Positions 7,918-14,603 of a stretch of DNA of 64,000 nucleotides are shown piece after piece. The notes beneath the pieces were generated by a model. That model made no database searches, was not told where the DNA came from, and saw nothing but the letters and a program-made list of their open reading frames with translations. Every line of letters starts with the position of its first letter. Positions within the stretch are counted from its first letter, which is position 1. The position numbers and the translations under genes are program-made. The stretch comes from Streptomyces sp. TRM68416 (GTDB taxonomy: Bacteria > Actinomycetota > Actinomycetes > Streptomycetales > Streptomycetaceae): positions 47,500 to 111,499 of the forward strand of contig NZ_JACVWU010000028.1 in the NCBI RefSeq assembly GCF_014596915.1, written 5' to 3'.

Positions 7918-8952
7918 ATGTCCACCGCCTCCGCAGCAACCGCCCGAGGCCCGGCCGCCCGCCCGACAGCCACCCCGCGCCACCTGATCGCGGTCCTCGT
8001 CGTCGTCCCGGTCCTCGCCGCCCTCGCCCTGTGGGCCTTCGCCTGGCCCGCCGCCCGCACGGCACCCCACGACCTGCCGCTCGGCGTGGCCGGTCCGGCC
8101 GCCGCCGCGGACCGGCTGGAGGAGCAACTGGACCGGCAGGCGGGGGCGTTCGAGATCCACCGCTACGCCGACGAGGCCGCCGCCCGTGCCGCCGTCGAGG
8201 ACCGGACCGTATACGGCGCGGTGGTCGTCGCCCCCGAGGGCATCCGGCTGCTGACCGCGTCGGCCGCGAGCCCGCTCGTCGCCCAACTGCTCCAGCAGCA
8301 GGTGACCCAGCGGGCCGCGGCCGACGGCACCCCGGTCACGACCGTCGACGTCGTGGCCGCCCCTGCCGACGACCCGCGCGGTGCGGCCCTCACCGCGAGC
8401 GTGCTGCCGCTCGCCCTGGCCGGTATCGCCGCCGGCGCGGTGGTGACACTGCTCGGGCTGCGCGGCACCCGGGCGGTGGCCGCACTGACCGGCTCCGCCG
8501 CGCTGGTCGGCCTCGCCGCGACCGCCGTCGCGCACTCCTGGCTGGGGGTCGTCACGGGCAACTGGTGGGCGGAGGCCGGGGTGTTCGCCCTGGCGGCCCT
8601 CGCGGTCGGCGCCGCCGTCGCCGGTCTGGCCGCTCTCGTCGGAACGGCCGGCGTGGGCATCACTGCGGCGGTCGTGATGCTCTTCGGCAACCCGTTCTCC
8701 GGCGTGTCCTCGGCGCCGGAGATGCTGCCCGAGCCGGTGGGTGCCCTCGGCCAGTGGATGCCGCCGGGCGCGGGCGCGAGCCTGCTGCGCTCCACGGCCT
8801 TCTTCGACGGCGCCGCCGCGACCGGCCCCGCCCTCACGCTGGCCGGGTGGGCGGCGCTCGGCCTGGGCGCCGTAGCCCTGGGCGCACGGCTGAAGCAGCA
8901 GCACGTACGCAGCGGGCCGGCGCCCGCGAGGGAACTCTCCCCGGTCGGCTGA
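7918..8952 (+). CDS. Integral membrane protein, ABC-2/YhgE-like exporter component
   Basis: The 344-residue protein has one N-terminal membrane segment (about 22-45), an extracytoplasmic domain of about 110 residues, and then about five hydrophobic helices. This layout resembles ABC-2 permease/YhgE-Pip family proteins, which often sit beside a TetR repressor in Streptomyces. No ATPase is adjacent. ATG 7918 has AGGGGA just upstream. The twin TetR sites imply it is the main target of the neighbouring regulator, perhaps for efflux. Exact substrate and mechanism are unknown. Confidence 0.7.
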   Translation: MSTASAATARGPAARPTATPRHLIAVLVVVPVLAALALWAFAWPAARTAPHDLPLGVAGPAAAADRLEEQLDRQAGAFEIHRYADEAAARAAVEDRTVYGAVVVAPEGIRLLTASAASPLVAQLLQQQVTQRAAADGTPVTTVDVVAAPADDPRGAALTASVLPLALAGIAAGAVVTLLGLRGTRAVAALTGSAALVGLAATAVAHSWLGVVTGNWWAEAGVFALAALAVGAAVAGLAALVGTAGVGITAAVVMLFGNPFSGVSSAPEMLPEPVGALGQWMPPGAGASLLRSTAFFDGAAATGPALTLAGWAALGLGAVALGARLKQQHVRSGPAPARELSPVG

Positions 8953-8970
8953 CCGGCACCACAACCCGGA

Positions 8971-9000
8971 GGACCGTGCGCCGACGGCGGCGCGCGGTCC
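8971..9000 (+). terminator. Terminator hairpin after the membrane protein gene
   Basis: A 13-bp stem (8971-8983 with 8988-9000, one G-U pair) has a four-base loop and is followed by TTCGTCGT. It begins 18 bp after the stop codon, so it is a good intrinsic-type terminator. Confidence 0.75.
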
Positions 9001-9012
9001 TTCGTCGTGCTC

Positions 9013-9064
9013 CCGGAGCCAAGCGCTCCGCTGGAAGTCCGGAGCCAAGCGCTCCGCTGGAGGT
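9013..9064. repeat. 26-bp tandem duplication
   Basis: Two adjacent 26-bp units (9013-9038, 9039-9064) differ at one base. Each contains GGAGC...GCTCC, able to form a small hairpin. It lies between convergent genes, directly after the terminator at 8971-9000. Confidence 0.75.
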
Positions 9065-9090
9065 GCCGCGACGGCGTGCCGTTCGCCCGC

Positions 9091-9140
9091 GGCGCCGTCG
9101 TGGCCGGTCGCGCAGTTCCCCGCGCCCCGTCAGGGCGCTG
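9091..9140. repeat. Dispersed hairpin repeat, inverted copy
   Basis: Read on the minus strand, this stretch matches the repeat at 13844-13920 (a GGGGAACTGCGCGACC core followed by GGCCACGACG). Related copies occur at 13714-13797 and 58667-58750. It is the typical Streptomyces intergenic repeat found at gene ends. Confidence 0.65.
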
Positions 9141-9170
9141 CCGAACCGTAGCCGACTTCACCGGACCCGA

Positions 9171-9449
9171 TCAGGAGGCCCCCGGCCCCCGGTGCTCCGC
9201 CGCGATCCCGAAGCGCTGCGGCTCGCGGGGCGCGGCGGCGACTTCGCGGACGGTGGACACAGCGCTGATCACCTGCTCGTCCACGGGCTCCGCGAGCTGC
9301 TCCAGTCGCTCGAGGTCCGCGGCGGAGACAAGGGCGACGAGGGGCTTGCCGTGCCGCGTCACGACGACGCGCTCACCGCCGTACACCACCCGGTTGATCA
9401 GGTCGGCGAGCTCAGCCCTGGCTTGCGTCACCGGAATCTCGTAGGCCAT
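9171..9449 (-). CDS. Phd/YefM family antitoxin, orphan
   Basis: A 92-residue YefM/Phd-type DNA-binding antitoxin: MAYEIPVTQARAELADLINR at the start, then GERVVVTRHGKPLVALV, then a variable tail. These proteins bind their own promoter and neutralise a downstream RelE/YoeB or Doc toxin. No toxin gene follows here; downstream on this strand are only repeats. ATG 9449 is chosen because upstream residues in the frame are low-complexity and a TATGAT -10 box ends just before it. Tandem TGTACA sites lie in its promoter. It may act in trans or be a relic. Confidence 0.88.
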   Translation of the reverse strand: MAYEIPVTQARAELADLINRVVYGGERVVVTRHGKPLVALVSAADLERLEQLAEPVDEQVISAVSTVREVAAAPREPQRFGIAAEHRGPGAS

Positions 9450-9455
9450 AGGCCC

Positions 9456-9483
9456 ATCATACCCTCCTGTACATCCTGTACAT
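9456..9483 (-). promoter_or_regulatory. YefM-type autoregulatory site with -10 box
   Basis: CCTGTACAT occurs twice in perfect tandem (9466-9474, 9475-9483), each with a TGTACA palindrome; TGTACA is the known core of yefM-yoeB operators. On the minus strand TATGAT (9461-9456) follows as a -10, six bases before the antitoxin ATG, implying a leaderless message repressed by its product. Confidence 0.75.
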
Positions 9484-9507
9484 TTCTTACAGAGACCACG
9501 GAGACAC

Positions 9508-9536
9508 AGACAGCTCTGGAGACAGAGACAGCTCTG
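9508..9536. repeat. 11-bp direct repeat upstream of the ClpP-like gene
   Basis: AGACAGCTCTG occurs at 9508-9518 and 9526-9536, 18 bp apart, about 20-50 bp before the start codon at 9557. It could be a regulator site or a slippage product. Confidence 0.4.
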
Positions 9537-9556
9537 CCGCGAGGAGGGGATCCGCC

Positions 9557-10201
9557 ATGACCCGACCGACCGCACCGTCCGCCCGCTACGTCCTTCCCGA
9601 GTTCACCGAACGCACCAGTCACGGTTCCCGGACGATGGATCCGTACTCGAAGCTGCTGGAGGAGCGGATCGTCTTCCTCGGGACACAGGTCGACGACACC
9701 GCGTCCAACGACGTGATGGCGCAGCTCATGTATCTGGAGCACAAGGACCCGGACCGGGACATCTCCCTGTACGTCAATTCGCCCGGCGGCTCGTTCAGCG
9801 CCATGTCGGCGATCTACGACACGATGCAGTACGTCACGTGCGACGTGGAGACGGTCCTGCTGGGGCAGGCCGGGCCCACCGCCGCGGTGCTGCTGGCCGC
9901 GGGCGCCCCGGGCAAGCGGTTCGCGCTGCCGGACGCGCGTGCGGTGATCAGCCAGCCCGCACTGCCCGAACCGGTACGGGGACAGGCGAGCGACCTGGCC
10001 ATCCAGGCGGACGAACTCACGCGCATCCGCGCCCGCCTGGAGGAGCTGCTCGTACGCCACACCGGGCGCAGCCCGGAGCAGGTGAGCGCGGACATCGAGC
10101 GGGACAAGGTCCTGGACGCGCGGGGGGCGCTGGAGTACGGGCTCGTGGACGGGATCATCCCCAGCCGCAAGGCCTCCCGCCCCGCCCCCGGCGCGAGGTG
10201 A
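9557..10201 (+). CDS. ClpP-like protein lacking catalytic Ser and His
   Basis: The 214-residue protein is clearly ClpP fold: YVNSPGGS (73-80), the handle region, FALPDARAVISQP and ERDKVLDARGALEYGLVD. However, the nucleophile motif is changed. Where active ClpP has GQAASMGA, this protein has GQAGPTAA (103-110), so the serine is Pro107. The catalytic His in the IHQP motif is Ser132. Only the Asp (about 183) remains. It should therefore be inactive as a peptidase but may still assemble with active ClpP rings, like ClpR subunits of cyanobacteria and plastids. ATG 9557 has GAGGAGG upstream. It is followed after 7 bp by a 102-aa gene. Confidence 0.9.
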   Translation: MTRPTAPSARYVLPEFTERTSHGSRTMDPYSKLLEERIVFLGTQVDDTASNDVMAQLMYLEHKDPDRDISLYVNSPGGSFSAMSAIYDTMQYVTCDVETVLLGQAGPTAAVLLAAGAPGKRFALPDARAVISQPALPEPVRGQASDLAIQADELTRIRARLEELLVRHTGRSPEQVSADIERDKVLDARGALEYGLVDGIIPSRKASRPAPGAR

Positions 10202-10208
10202 GCCGCGG

Positions 10209-10517
10209 ATGCTGCCACCGGAGCTGCCGCCGCTGCCCGCGCTGACGCGCGCGGAGGGCGAGTTGATCGACCGCTACCTCGATGTGGTGGACCTGCTCGG
10301 CAGGATCAACCCCGCGCACCACGGCGACACCTACCGCGGACTGCGCGCGGCCCAGGCCCTGGTGAGCAGGGCGGCCGAGCTGCGGGACGCGCTGACGCTG
10401 ATGCACCAGCGCGGCGAGACCGAGCTGCACGCCCCCACGCTGGCGCGTGCGCTGCGGGTGCTGGACGGGGAGCGCCGCACCGCACGCGTCACCGTGCCCC
10501 CGCGCTCGGACAGTTGA
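10209..10517 (+). CDS. Hypothetical 102-aa protein, coupled to the ClpP-like gene
   Basis: This short, soluble, mostly helical protein begins MLPPELPPLPALTRAEGELI and contains a heptad-like leucine pattern (DRYLDVVDLLGRI...LRAAQALVSRAAELRDALTL). It has no membrane segment or recognised domain. It starts 7 bp after the ClpP-like stop, so the two are co-transcribed and perhaps translationally coupled. The arrangement suggests it serves the pseudo-ClpP as a partner or adaptor, but that is inference only. Confidence 0.75.
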   Translation: MLPPELPPLPALTRAEGELIDRYLDVVDLLGRINPAHHGDTYRGLRAAQALVSRAAELRDALTLMHQRGETELHAPTLARALRVLDGERRTARVTVPPRSDS

Positions 10518-10885
10518 CGCACGCGACTGCGGTCCGGGCGTCCGGCGCCTCGCCGTGACGTCCGGACCGGAGTCGAAACGGACCAGACGGGGTACCCCCT
10601 TTTGGCGTAGTCGCCCGTCCTTTTGCGGGCCCGCCACACTTGCGCAACGCGCGTAGCCCGATGGCGGAATTGAACGTTCCGCTGCTGGTCCGGGCATCCC
10701 TCGCACCCTCGACAGTCATTCGAACAGCCCAGTGTCCACCCGAACGGGTGAGTGGTGAGTAACACCACAAATCCCCGGTTCCATTGGGTTTTTCGGACAT
10801 CCGTGAGTCAAGATCCCTGTCTGACGACAAGCCCCCGCCGCAGCGGCGGGGCGGTCCGGGCGGACGCCGAGTCCTGCCGCCGCCC
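10518..10885. other. Intergenic region before the ydaO-type riboswitch
   Basis: No convincing gene lies here. Visible structures are a GGGGTACCCC palindrome (10589-10598), a GTGGTG...CACCAC hairpin (10752-10757 with 10763-10768) and a perfect CCCCGCCGC/GCGGCGGGG hairpin (10833-10851) just before the riboswitch. The promoter of the downstream hydrolase must be here; I see no consensus boxes. Confidence 0.5.
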
Positions 10886-11041
10886 GGATGACCGAGTCGA
10901 CAGGAGTGGATCGGCAGGAGTGGAGGACCCAAGCAAGACGGGTCGCCGGCACGGACTGGTGTCCGGGCCGAGCAGCCCTTGGGGTGAAGCCGCGGCAACG
11001 CGGCCGGGCTACTTCGCCAGCCCGAATCCGACAGGTCATCC
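10886..11041 (+). promoter_or_regulatory. c-di-AMP (ydaO/yuaA-type) riboswitch
   Basis: The outer P1 stem is perfect: GGATGACC (10886-10893) pairs with GGTCATCC (11034-11041). Inside are the ydaO landmarks in order: GGAGTGGAGGACCCAA, a variable stem-loop, TTGGGGTGAAG, CCGGGCTAC, and the 3' hallmark CCCGAATCCGACAGG. Such aptamers sense c-di-AMP and control cell-wall hydrolase genes in actinobacteria. It sits 29 bases before the start of an NlpC/P60 gene, so it probably represses that gene when c-di-AMP is high. Confidence 0.92.
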
Positions 11042-11069
11042 TTCACAGGCGGCTGACGAAGGGTTGCGC

Positions 11070-11543
11070 ATGACTGCGCTCAATCGTGTCCCGTCGCTGA
11101 TGGTCCGGGCCGGTACGGCCTCGGCCATGACGATCGCCGCCGTGGGCGGCTCGATCGTGGCCCCCGGCTTCGCCGCCGAAGCGGAGGCGGCCACACCGGC
11201 GACGAAGGCACTCCAGGTCGCGGCGTCCAAGAAGGGCTCCCCCTACAAGTACGGTGCCACCGGCCCGCACCGCTTCGACTGCTCCGGGCTCACGCTGTAC
11301 TCGTACAAGAAGGCGGGCAAGAGCCTGCCCCGTACGGCGGCCCAGCAGTACAACAAGACGCGCCACATCGCCGCCAAGAACCGCAAGGCGGGTGACCTGG
11401 TGTTCTTCCACTCGGGATCGAACGTGTACCACGTCGGTATCTACGCCGGTAAGGGGAAGATCTGGCACTCCCCCAAGACCGGGGACGTGGTGCGCCTGCA
11501 GAAGATCTGGACCAGCAAGGTCTGGTACGGCCGGGTGAGCTGA
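11070..11543 (+). CDS. Secreted NlpC/P60 family peptidoglycan hydrolase
   Basis: A 157-residue exported endopeptidase. It has a signal peptide (about 1-40, ending in AEAEAA) followed by a compact NlpC/P60 domain. Catalytic Cys71 is in RFDCSGL, His121 in YHVGIYAG and the third polar residue is His133. The family cuts peptide stems of peptidoglycan (D-Glu-mDAP bond). ATG 11070 is chosen because it begins the signal peptide; the longer frame from 10752 runs through the riboswitch. It is controlled by the riboswitch at 10886-11041 and ends at a strong terminator. Confidence 0.93.
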   Translation: MTALNRVPSLMVRAGTASAMTIAAVGGSIVAPGFAAEAEAATPATKALQVAASKKGSPYKYGATGPHRFDCSGLTLYSYKKAGKSLPRTAAQQYNKTRHIAAKNRKAGDLVFFHSGSNVYHVGIYAGKGKIWHSPKTGDVVRLQKIWTSKVWYGRVS

Positions 11544-11554
11544 CCGGTGCCCGG

Positions 11555-11586
11555 GGGACGGCGGCGCCCTGACCTGCCGCCGTCCC
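11555..11586 (+). terminator. Terminator of the NlpC/P60 gene
   Basis: A perfect 10-bp stem (GGGACGGCGG at 11555-11564, CCGCCGTCCC at 11577-11586) begins 12 bp after the stop codon, before the next gene. Confidence 0.8.
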
Positions 11587-11593
11587 ACCGGGC

Positions 11594-12166
11594 ATGACCC
11601 GGGCTCAGCCGGTCACCCGTCTCTCCATGTCCGCCCACCGCCCCTGCACCGCACGTAACGAGACCCCGCTGGAACGCGCCGACCGCAACTTCGTCGAACT
11701 GCTCCAGGAACTGCGCGTCACCCAGACCGGTGTGCAGATCCTCTTCGCCTTCCTGCTGAGCCTGGCCTTCACGTCGCGCTTCTCGTCCCTCGACCAGGTC
11801 CAGCGCGCCACCTACGCCTCCACCTTGCTGCTCTCGGTCCTCGCGGCCGTGCTCTTCACCGCACCCGCCGCCCTGCACCGCTCGCTCTTCCAGCAGGGCG
11901 CCAAGCCGCTCATCGTGCAGGTGTCCTCGCGGCTGGCCTCGGCCGGCATGGCGGTGCTGGTGCTGGCCTTCACCGGGTCCGTCACGCTCGTGGTGGACGT
12001 GACGGCCGGCCGGGTCGGCGGCATCGCCGCGGGAGCGGCGACCCTGGTGGCCTGTCTCGGCCTGTGGGGGCTGCTCCCCCGGCTCGTGCGACGGGCCGTC
12101 AGCCGGCCTGCATCGCCGCCTCCAGCAGCAGCCCCGCGCCCAGAGCCGTCAGCGCGGCGCCGGTGA
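11594..12166 (+). CDS. DUF6328-like membrane protein
   Basis: A small integral membrane protein with an amphipathic start (ERADRNFVELLQELRVTQTG) and four hydrophobic helices, ending in a Pro/Arg-rich tail. This pattern matches the DUF6328 family common in Streptomyces; no function is known. The start is uncertain: ATG 11594 lies 7 bp after a terminator without a ribosome binding site, and ATG 11627 is equally possible. The last 68 bp overlap the convergent LysE gene, so the tail may be non-essential. Confidence 0.75.
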   Translation: MTRAQPVTRLSMSAHRPCTARNETPLERADRNFVELLQELRVTQTGVQILFAFLLSLAFTSRFSSLDQVQRATYASTLLLSVLAAVLFTAPAALHRSLFQQGAKPLIVQVSSRLASAGMAVLVLAFTGSVTLVVDVTAGRVGGIAAGAATLVACLGLWGLLPRLVRRAVSRPASPPPAAAPRPEPSARRR

Positions 12167-12722
12167 CGCCCCCGACGGCGCGGGCGGCGCGCGGCGCACG
12201 CAGCCGGCGGCCCAGCCGGTCCACGAGCAGCGCCACGGCCGGGAACCACAGCAGCGCCAGCACGACCACGATCAGGGCCAGCAGCAGCGTCCGGGGCAGC
12301 GCGGGGGCGCCCGCGGGCACGAACTGCGGCAGCAGGCTCAGGAAGGTGATGGGCGCCTTGGGGTTCAGGGCGTTGGTGACGAACCCCTGCCGCAGCGGAC
12401 GCGTGGCCGGGGGGTCCTCGCCGGACGCGGTGGCCCGCGGCCCGCGCAGCTCCAGCAGGGTCCGCGCGCCCAGGTACAGCACGTAGGCTCCGCCCAGCAA
12501 TTGGAGCGTACGGAACAGGGCGGGCAGGGCGGCCAGGACCGCGGCGACCCCGGCGACCGCCAGCGCCGTGTGCAGCAGCAGGCCGCCCGCGATGCCCAGC
12601 GCGCAGGCGAGGCCGGCCCGGCGCGAGACGAGGGCGTTGCGTACGACGACGGTGAAGTCGGCGCCGGGCATGGCGACCATGCCGGCCGCGACCCCGGTGA
12701 AGGCGAGAAGCTGTCCGTCCAT
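12099..12722 (-). CDS. LysE/RhtB family amino-acid exporter
   Basis: A 207-residue translocator with about six membrane helices. Features are MPGADFTVVVRNAL near the start, the GFVTNALNPKAPITFLSLLPQF signature region and a hydrophobic C-terminus. The family exports lysine, threonine, homoserine or related compounds. It is divergent from a LysR gene with 83 bp between, a standard arrangement of LysE with its LysG-type regulator. The substrate cannot be named from sequence. Confidence 0.93.
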   Translation of the reverse strand: MDGQLLAFTGVAAGMVAMPGADFTVVVRNALVSRRAGLACALGIAGGLLLHTALAVAGVAAVLAALPALFRTLQLLGGAYVLYLGARTLLELRGPRATASGEDPPATRPLRQGFVTNALNPKAPITFLSLLPQFVPAGAPALPRTLLLALIVVVLALLWFPAVALLVDRLGRRLRAPRAARAVGGVTGAALTALGAGLLLEAAMQAG

Positions 12723-12776
12723 GCGGCCAGCCTGCCGCTCCGCAGCCTTCAGCAGGTATTACGAGTATCCTGGGCT

Positions 12777-12798
12777 GCCCTTAAGCGATGCTTTAGGC
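12777..12798. promoter_or_regulatory. Candidate LysR operator
   Basis: GCCCTTAAGCGATGCTTTAGGC is an imperfect inverted repeat (CCTTAAG / CTTTAGG around CGATG) in the lysE-lysR gap, ending 8 bp before the LysR ATG. Its size and placement suit a LysR-type box. Confidence 0.5.
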
Positions 12799-12805
12799 AG
12801 GATCC

Positions 12806-13714
12806 ATGTACGACCCCACTCGGCTCGCCGCCCTGGTCGCCGTCGCGGAGGCCGGGTCGATCACCCGGGCCGCGGAGCGCCTGGGCTACACCCCGCCCGC
12901 GCTCTCCCAGCAGCTCGCCAAGCTGGAACGGGAGGCGGGCACGACCCTGCTGGTCCGCCACCATCGCGGGACGCGGCTGACGGGGGCGGGCGAGCTGCTG
13001 GTGGCTCGGGCCCGCCGGGTGCTGGACGAGCTGCAGCAGGCGCGGCACGAACTGGCCCGACTGACCGGGCTGTCCGGCGGCACGCTCCGGCTCGGCACGT
13101 TCCAGACGGCGGGCGTCCATCTGCTGCCGCCGGTGCTGAGCGCGTTCCGCCGGGCCCATCCGGACGTGGAGCTGACGGTCGCCAGCCATGAACCGCCGGC
13201 CGGGGTCGCCGCGGTGGCCGCCGGTGAGGTCGATCTGGCGCTGACCCACACCTACGAGCCGGCCGAGCCGGTGCCGCTGCCGGCCTCCGTCGCGCTGGAG
13301 CCGCTACTGGTGGAGGAGCTGGTCCTGGTGACCGCCCCCGGCCACGCCCTCGCCTCGGGCGGCGCACGGCTGCCGTTGGCCGAGCTCGCCGGGCAGCCCC
13401 TGATCAGCATGGCGCCGGATCATCCGGCCCGGCAGGGGGTGGAGGCGGTGCTGGCCCGGGCCGGGGCGACGCCGTCGGTGCTCGTCGCGACGCCCGTGTA
13501 CGCGCTGGTGTGCGCGCTGGTCAGTGCCGGGCTCGGGGTCGGGGTGGTGCCGGAGATGGTGGCGCGGACCGCGGTGACTCCGGTGGGGGTGCGGGCGCTG
13601 GAAGGGGGCGAGTTGCGTCGTACGATCTCGGTCGCCCGCCGGACCGACACGACGTCACCGACCGTGGACGTCTTTCGGGCGCTGCTGCGGGGAGCGTTCG
13701 GCCGGGCGCAATAG
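12806..13714 (+). CDS. LysR family transcriptional regulator
   Basis: The 302-residue protein has an N-terminal winged HTH (RLAALVAVAEAGSITRAAER, then GYTPPALSQQLAKLE) followed by the two-lobed effector domain. It is divergent from the LysE exporter and is most likely its activator, responding to an amino acid. The gene ends in the hairpin repeat that starts at 13714, so its stop codon abuts a terminator-like structure. Confidence 0.95.
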   Translation: MYDPTRLAALVAVAEAGSITRAAERLGYTPPALSQQLAKLEREAGTTLLVRHHRGTRLTGAGELLVARARRVLDELQQARHELARLTGLSGGTLRLGTFQTAGVHLLPPVLSAFRRAHPDVELTVASHEPPAGVAAVAAGEVDLALTHTYEPAEPVPLPASVALEPLLVEELVLVTAPGHALASGGARLPLAELAGQPLISMAPDHPARQGVEAVLARAGATPSVLVATPVYALVCALVSAGLGVGVVPEMVARTAVTPVGVRALEGGELRRTISVARRTDTTSPTVDVFRALLRGAFGRAQ

Positions 13715-13920
13715 CGCCCCGAGAGGGGCGCGGGCCTGTACGCAGCTCTACCGCGGGGCGCGAACGGCCACGACAACGCCGCACCCGCTCGACGGCATGA
13801 CGGACGCGGCACGGCCTGGCGGAGCCTACGGCCGGGCGCCATGGCGCCCCGAGAGGGGCGCGGGGAACTGCGCGACCAGCCACGACAACGCCGCACCCGC
13901 TCGACGGCATCACGCGGCAC
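13714..13920. repeat. Two direct copies of a dispersed hairpin repeat
   Basis: GCGCCCCGAGAGGGGCGC occurs at 13714-13731 and again at 13844-13861. Each is followed by a related stretch containing CCACGACAACGCCGCACCCG and CTCGACGGCAT. The copies are 130 bp apart in the same orientation. They lie between convergent genes and likely terminate both. Relatives are at 9091-9140 and 58667-58750. Confidence 0.8.
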
Positions 13921-13932
13921 GACCGGCGGAGC

Positions 13933-14391
13933 CTACGGCTCCTGCTGCCCCGCCGCCGTGACCGGCTGTGCCGGTACGGTCCACGGCAGTTCGATGGAGA
14001 CGGTCTTGCCGCCCTCGCGGGTGGGGCGGACTCTGAGTCTGCCGCCGCATTCGGCGGTCAGCCAGCGGATGATGACCAGCCCGCGACCGTTGTCCTGCTG
14101 GACGGCCGCGGGCAGTCGCTTGGGGAAGCGGGGGTGGCTGTCGGTGACCCCGATGCGCAGTTGTTCGTCACGGTGCAGCTCGATGTCCACCGTGAAGGTG
14201 GGTGACTGCCCGAAGGTGTGCTGTACGGCGTTGGTGGCGAGTTCGGAGACGATGAGCCGGATGGTCTCGACGACCTCCGCGTCCTTTGCCAGGCCCCACT
14301 CCGCGAGGGTGCCGACGACATAGCCGCGGGCCGCGGAGACCGAGGCGGGATCGCTCGGCAGAGTGACGGATGCTTCCAGATGGTCTGCCAT
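13933..14391 (-). CDS. RsbW-like ATP-binding (HATPase) regulator
   Basis: A 152-residue anti-sigma-type ATPase of the HATPase_c_2 family. The N-box helix LIVSELATNAVQHT and the G-box DNGRGLVIIRWLT are intact. Such proteins bind ATP and sequester or phosphorylate partners. It is divergent from an XRE/DUF5753 regulator and a DUF397 gene, which makes it the third member of the WhiJ-type clusters of Streptomyces. ATG 14391 is chosen because the family start (ASVTLPSDPASVSAAR) follows at once; the longer frame to 14526 runs into the shared promoter region. Confidence 0.9.
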   Translation of the reverse strand: MADHLEASVTLPSDPASVSAARGYVVGTLAEWGLAKDAEVVETIRLIVSELATNAVQHTFGQSPTFTVDIELHRDEQLRIGVTDSHPRFPKRLPAAVQQDNGRGLVIIRWLTAECGGRLRVRPTREGGKTVSIELPWTVPAQPVTAAGQQEP

Positions 14392-14516
14392 GGCGACGTC
14401 GTCCCTTTCCCACGGGACCGGAGTCCGACACGGAGCGGATGGTTCGAGTACGGTCCCGGACTGGTGCTTCGTCGCCAGACTGCCACTACCGCGCCGGTCA
14501 CGGTGGCGATCCACCA

Positions 14517-14532
14517 AGATATGCATATATCT
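14517..14532. promoter_or_regulatory. AT-rich palindrome between the divergent WhiJ-type genes
   Basis: AGATATGCATATATCT, with perfect core ATATGCATAT (14519-14528), lies midway between the RsbW-like gene and the XRE gene. It is strikingly AT-rich for this genome and probably holds -10 elements and the XRE operator. Confidence 0.55.
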
Positions 14533-14603
14533 GTCGCTCGAAGCGGTGAACTCTGCTACGCGAGACCGTATTTGGGCGGCCCGGTTGGAGTAAGGAGGAG
14601 CGC

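Noticed and set aside
10752..11069. N-terminal extension of the NlpC/P60 protein from the ATG at 10752
   Set aside because: It would translate the riboswitch; the signal peptide starts at 11070.
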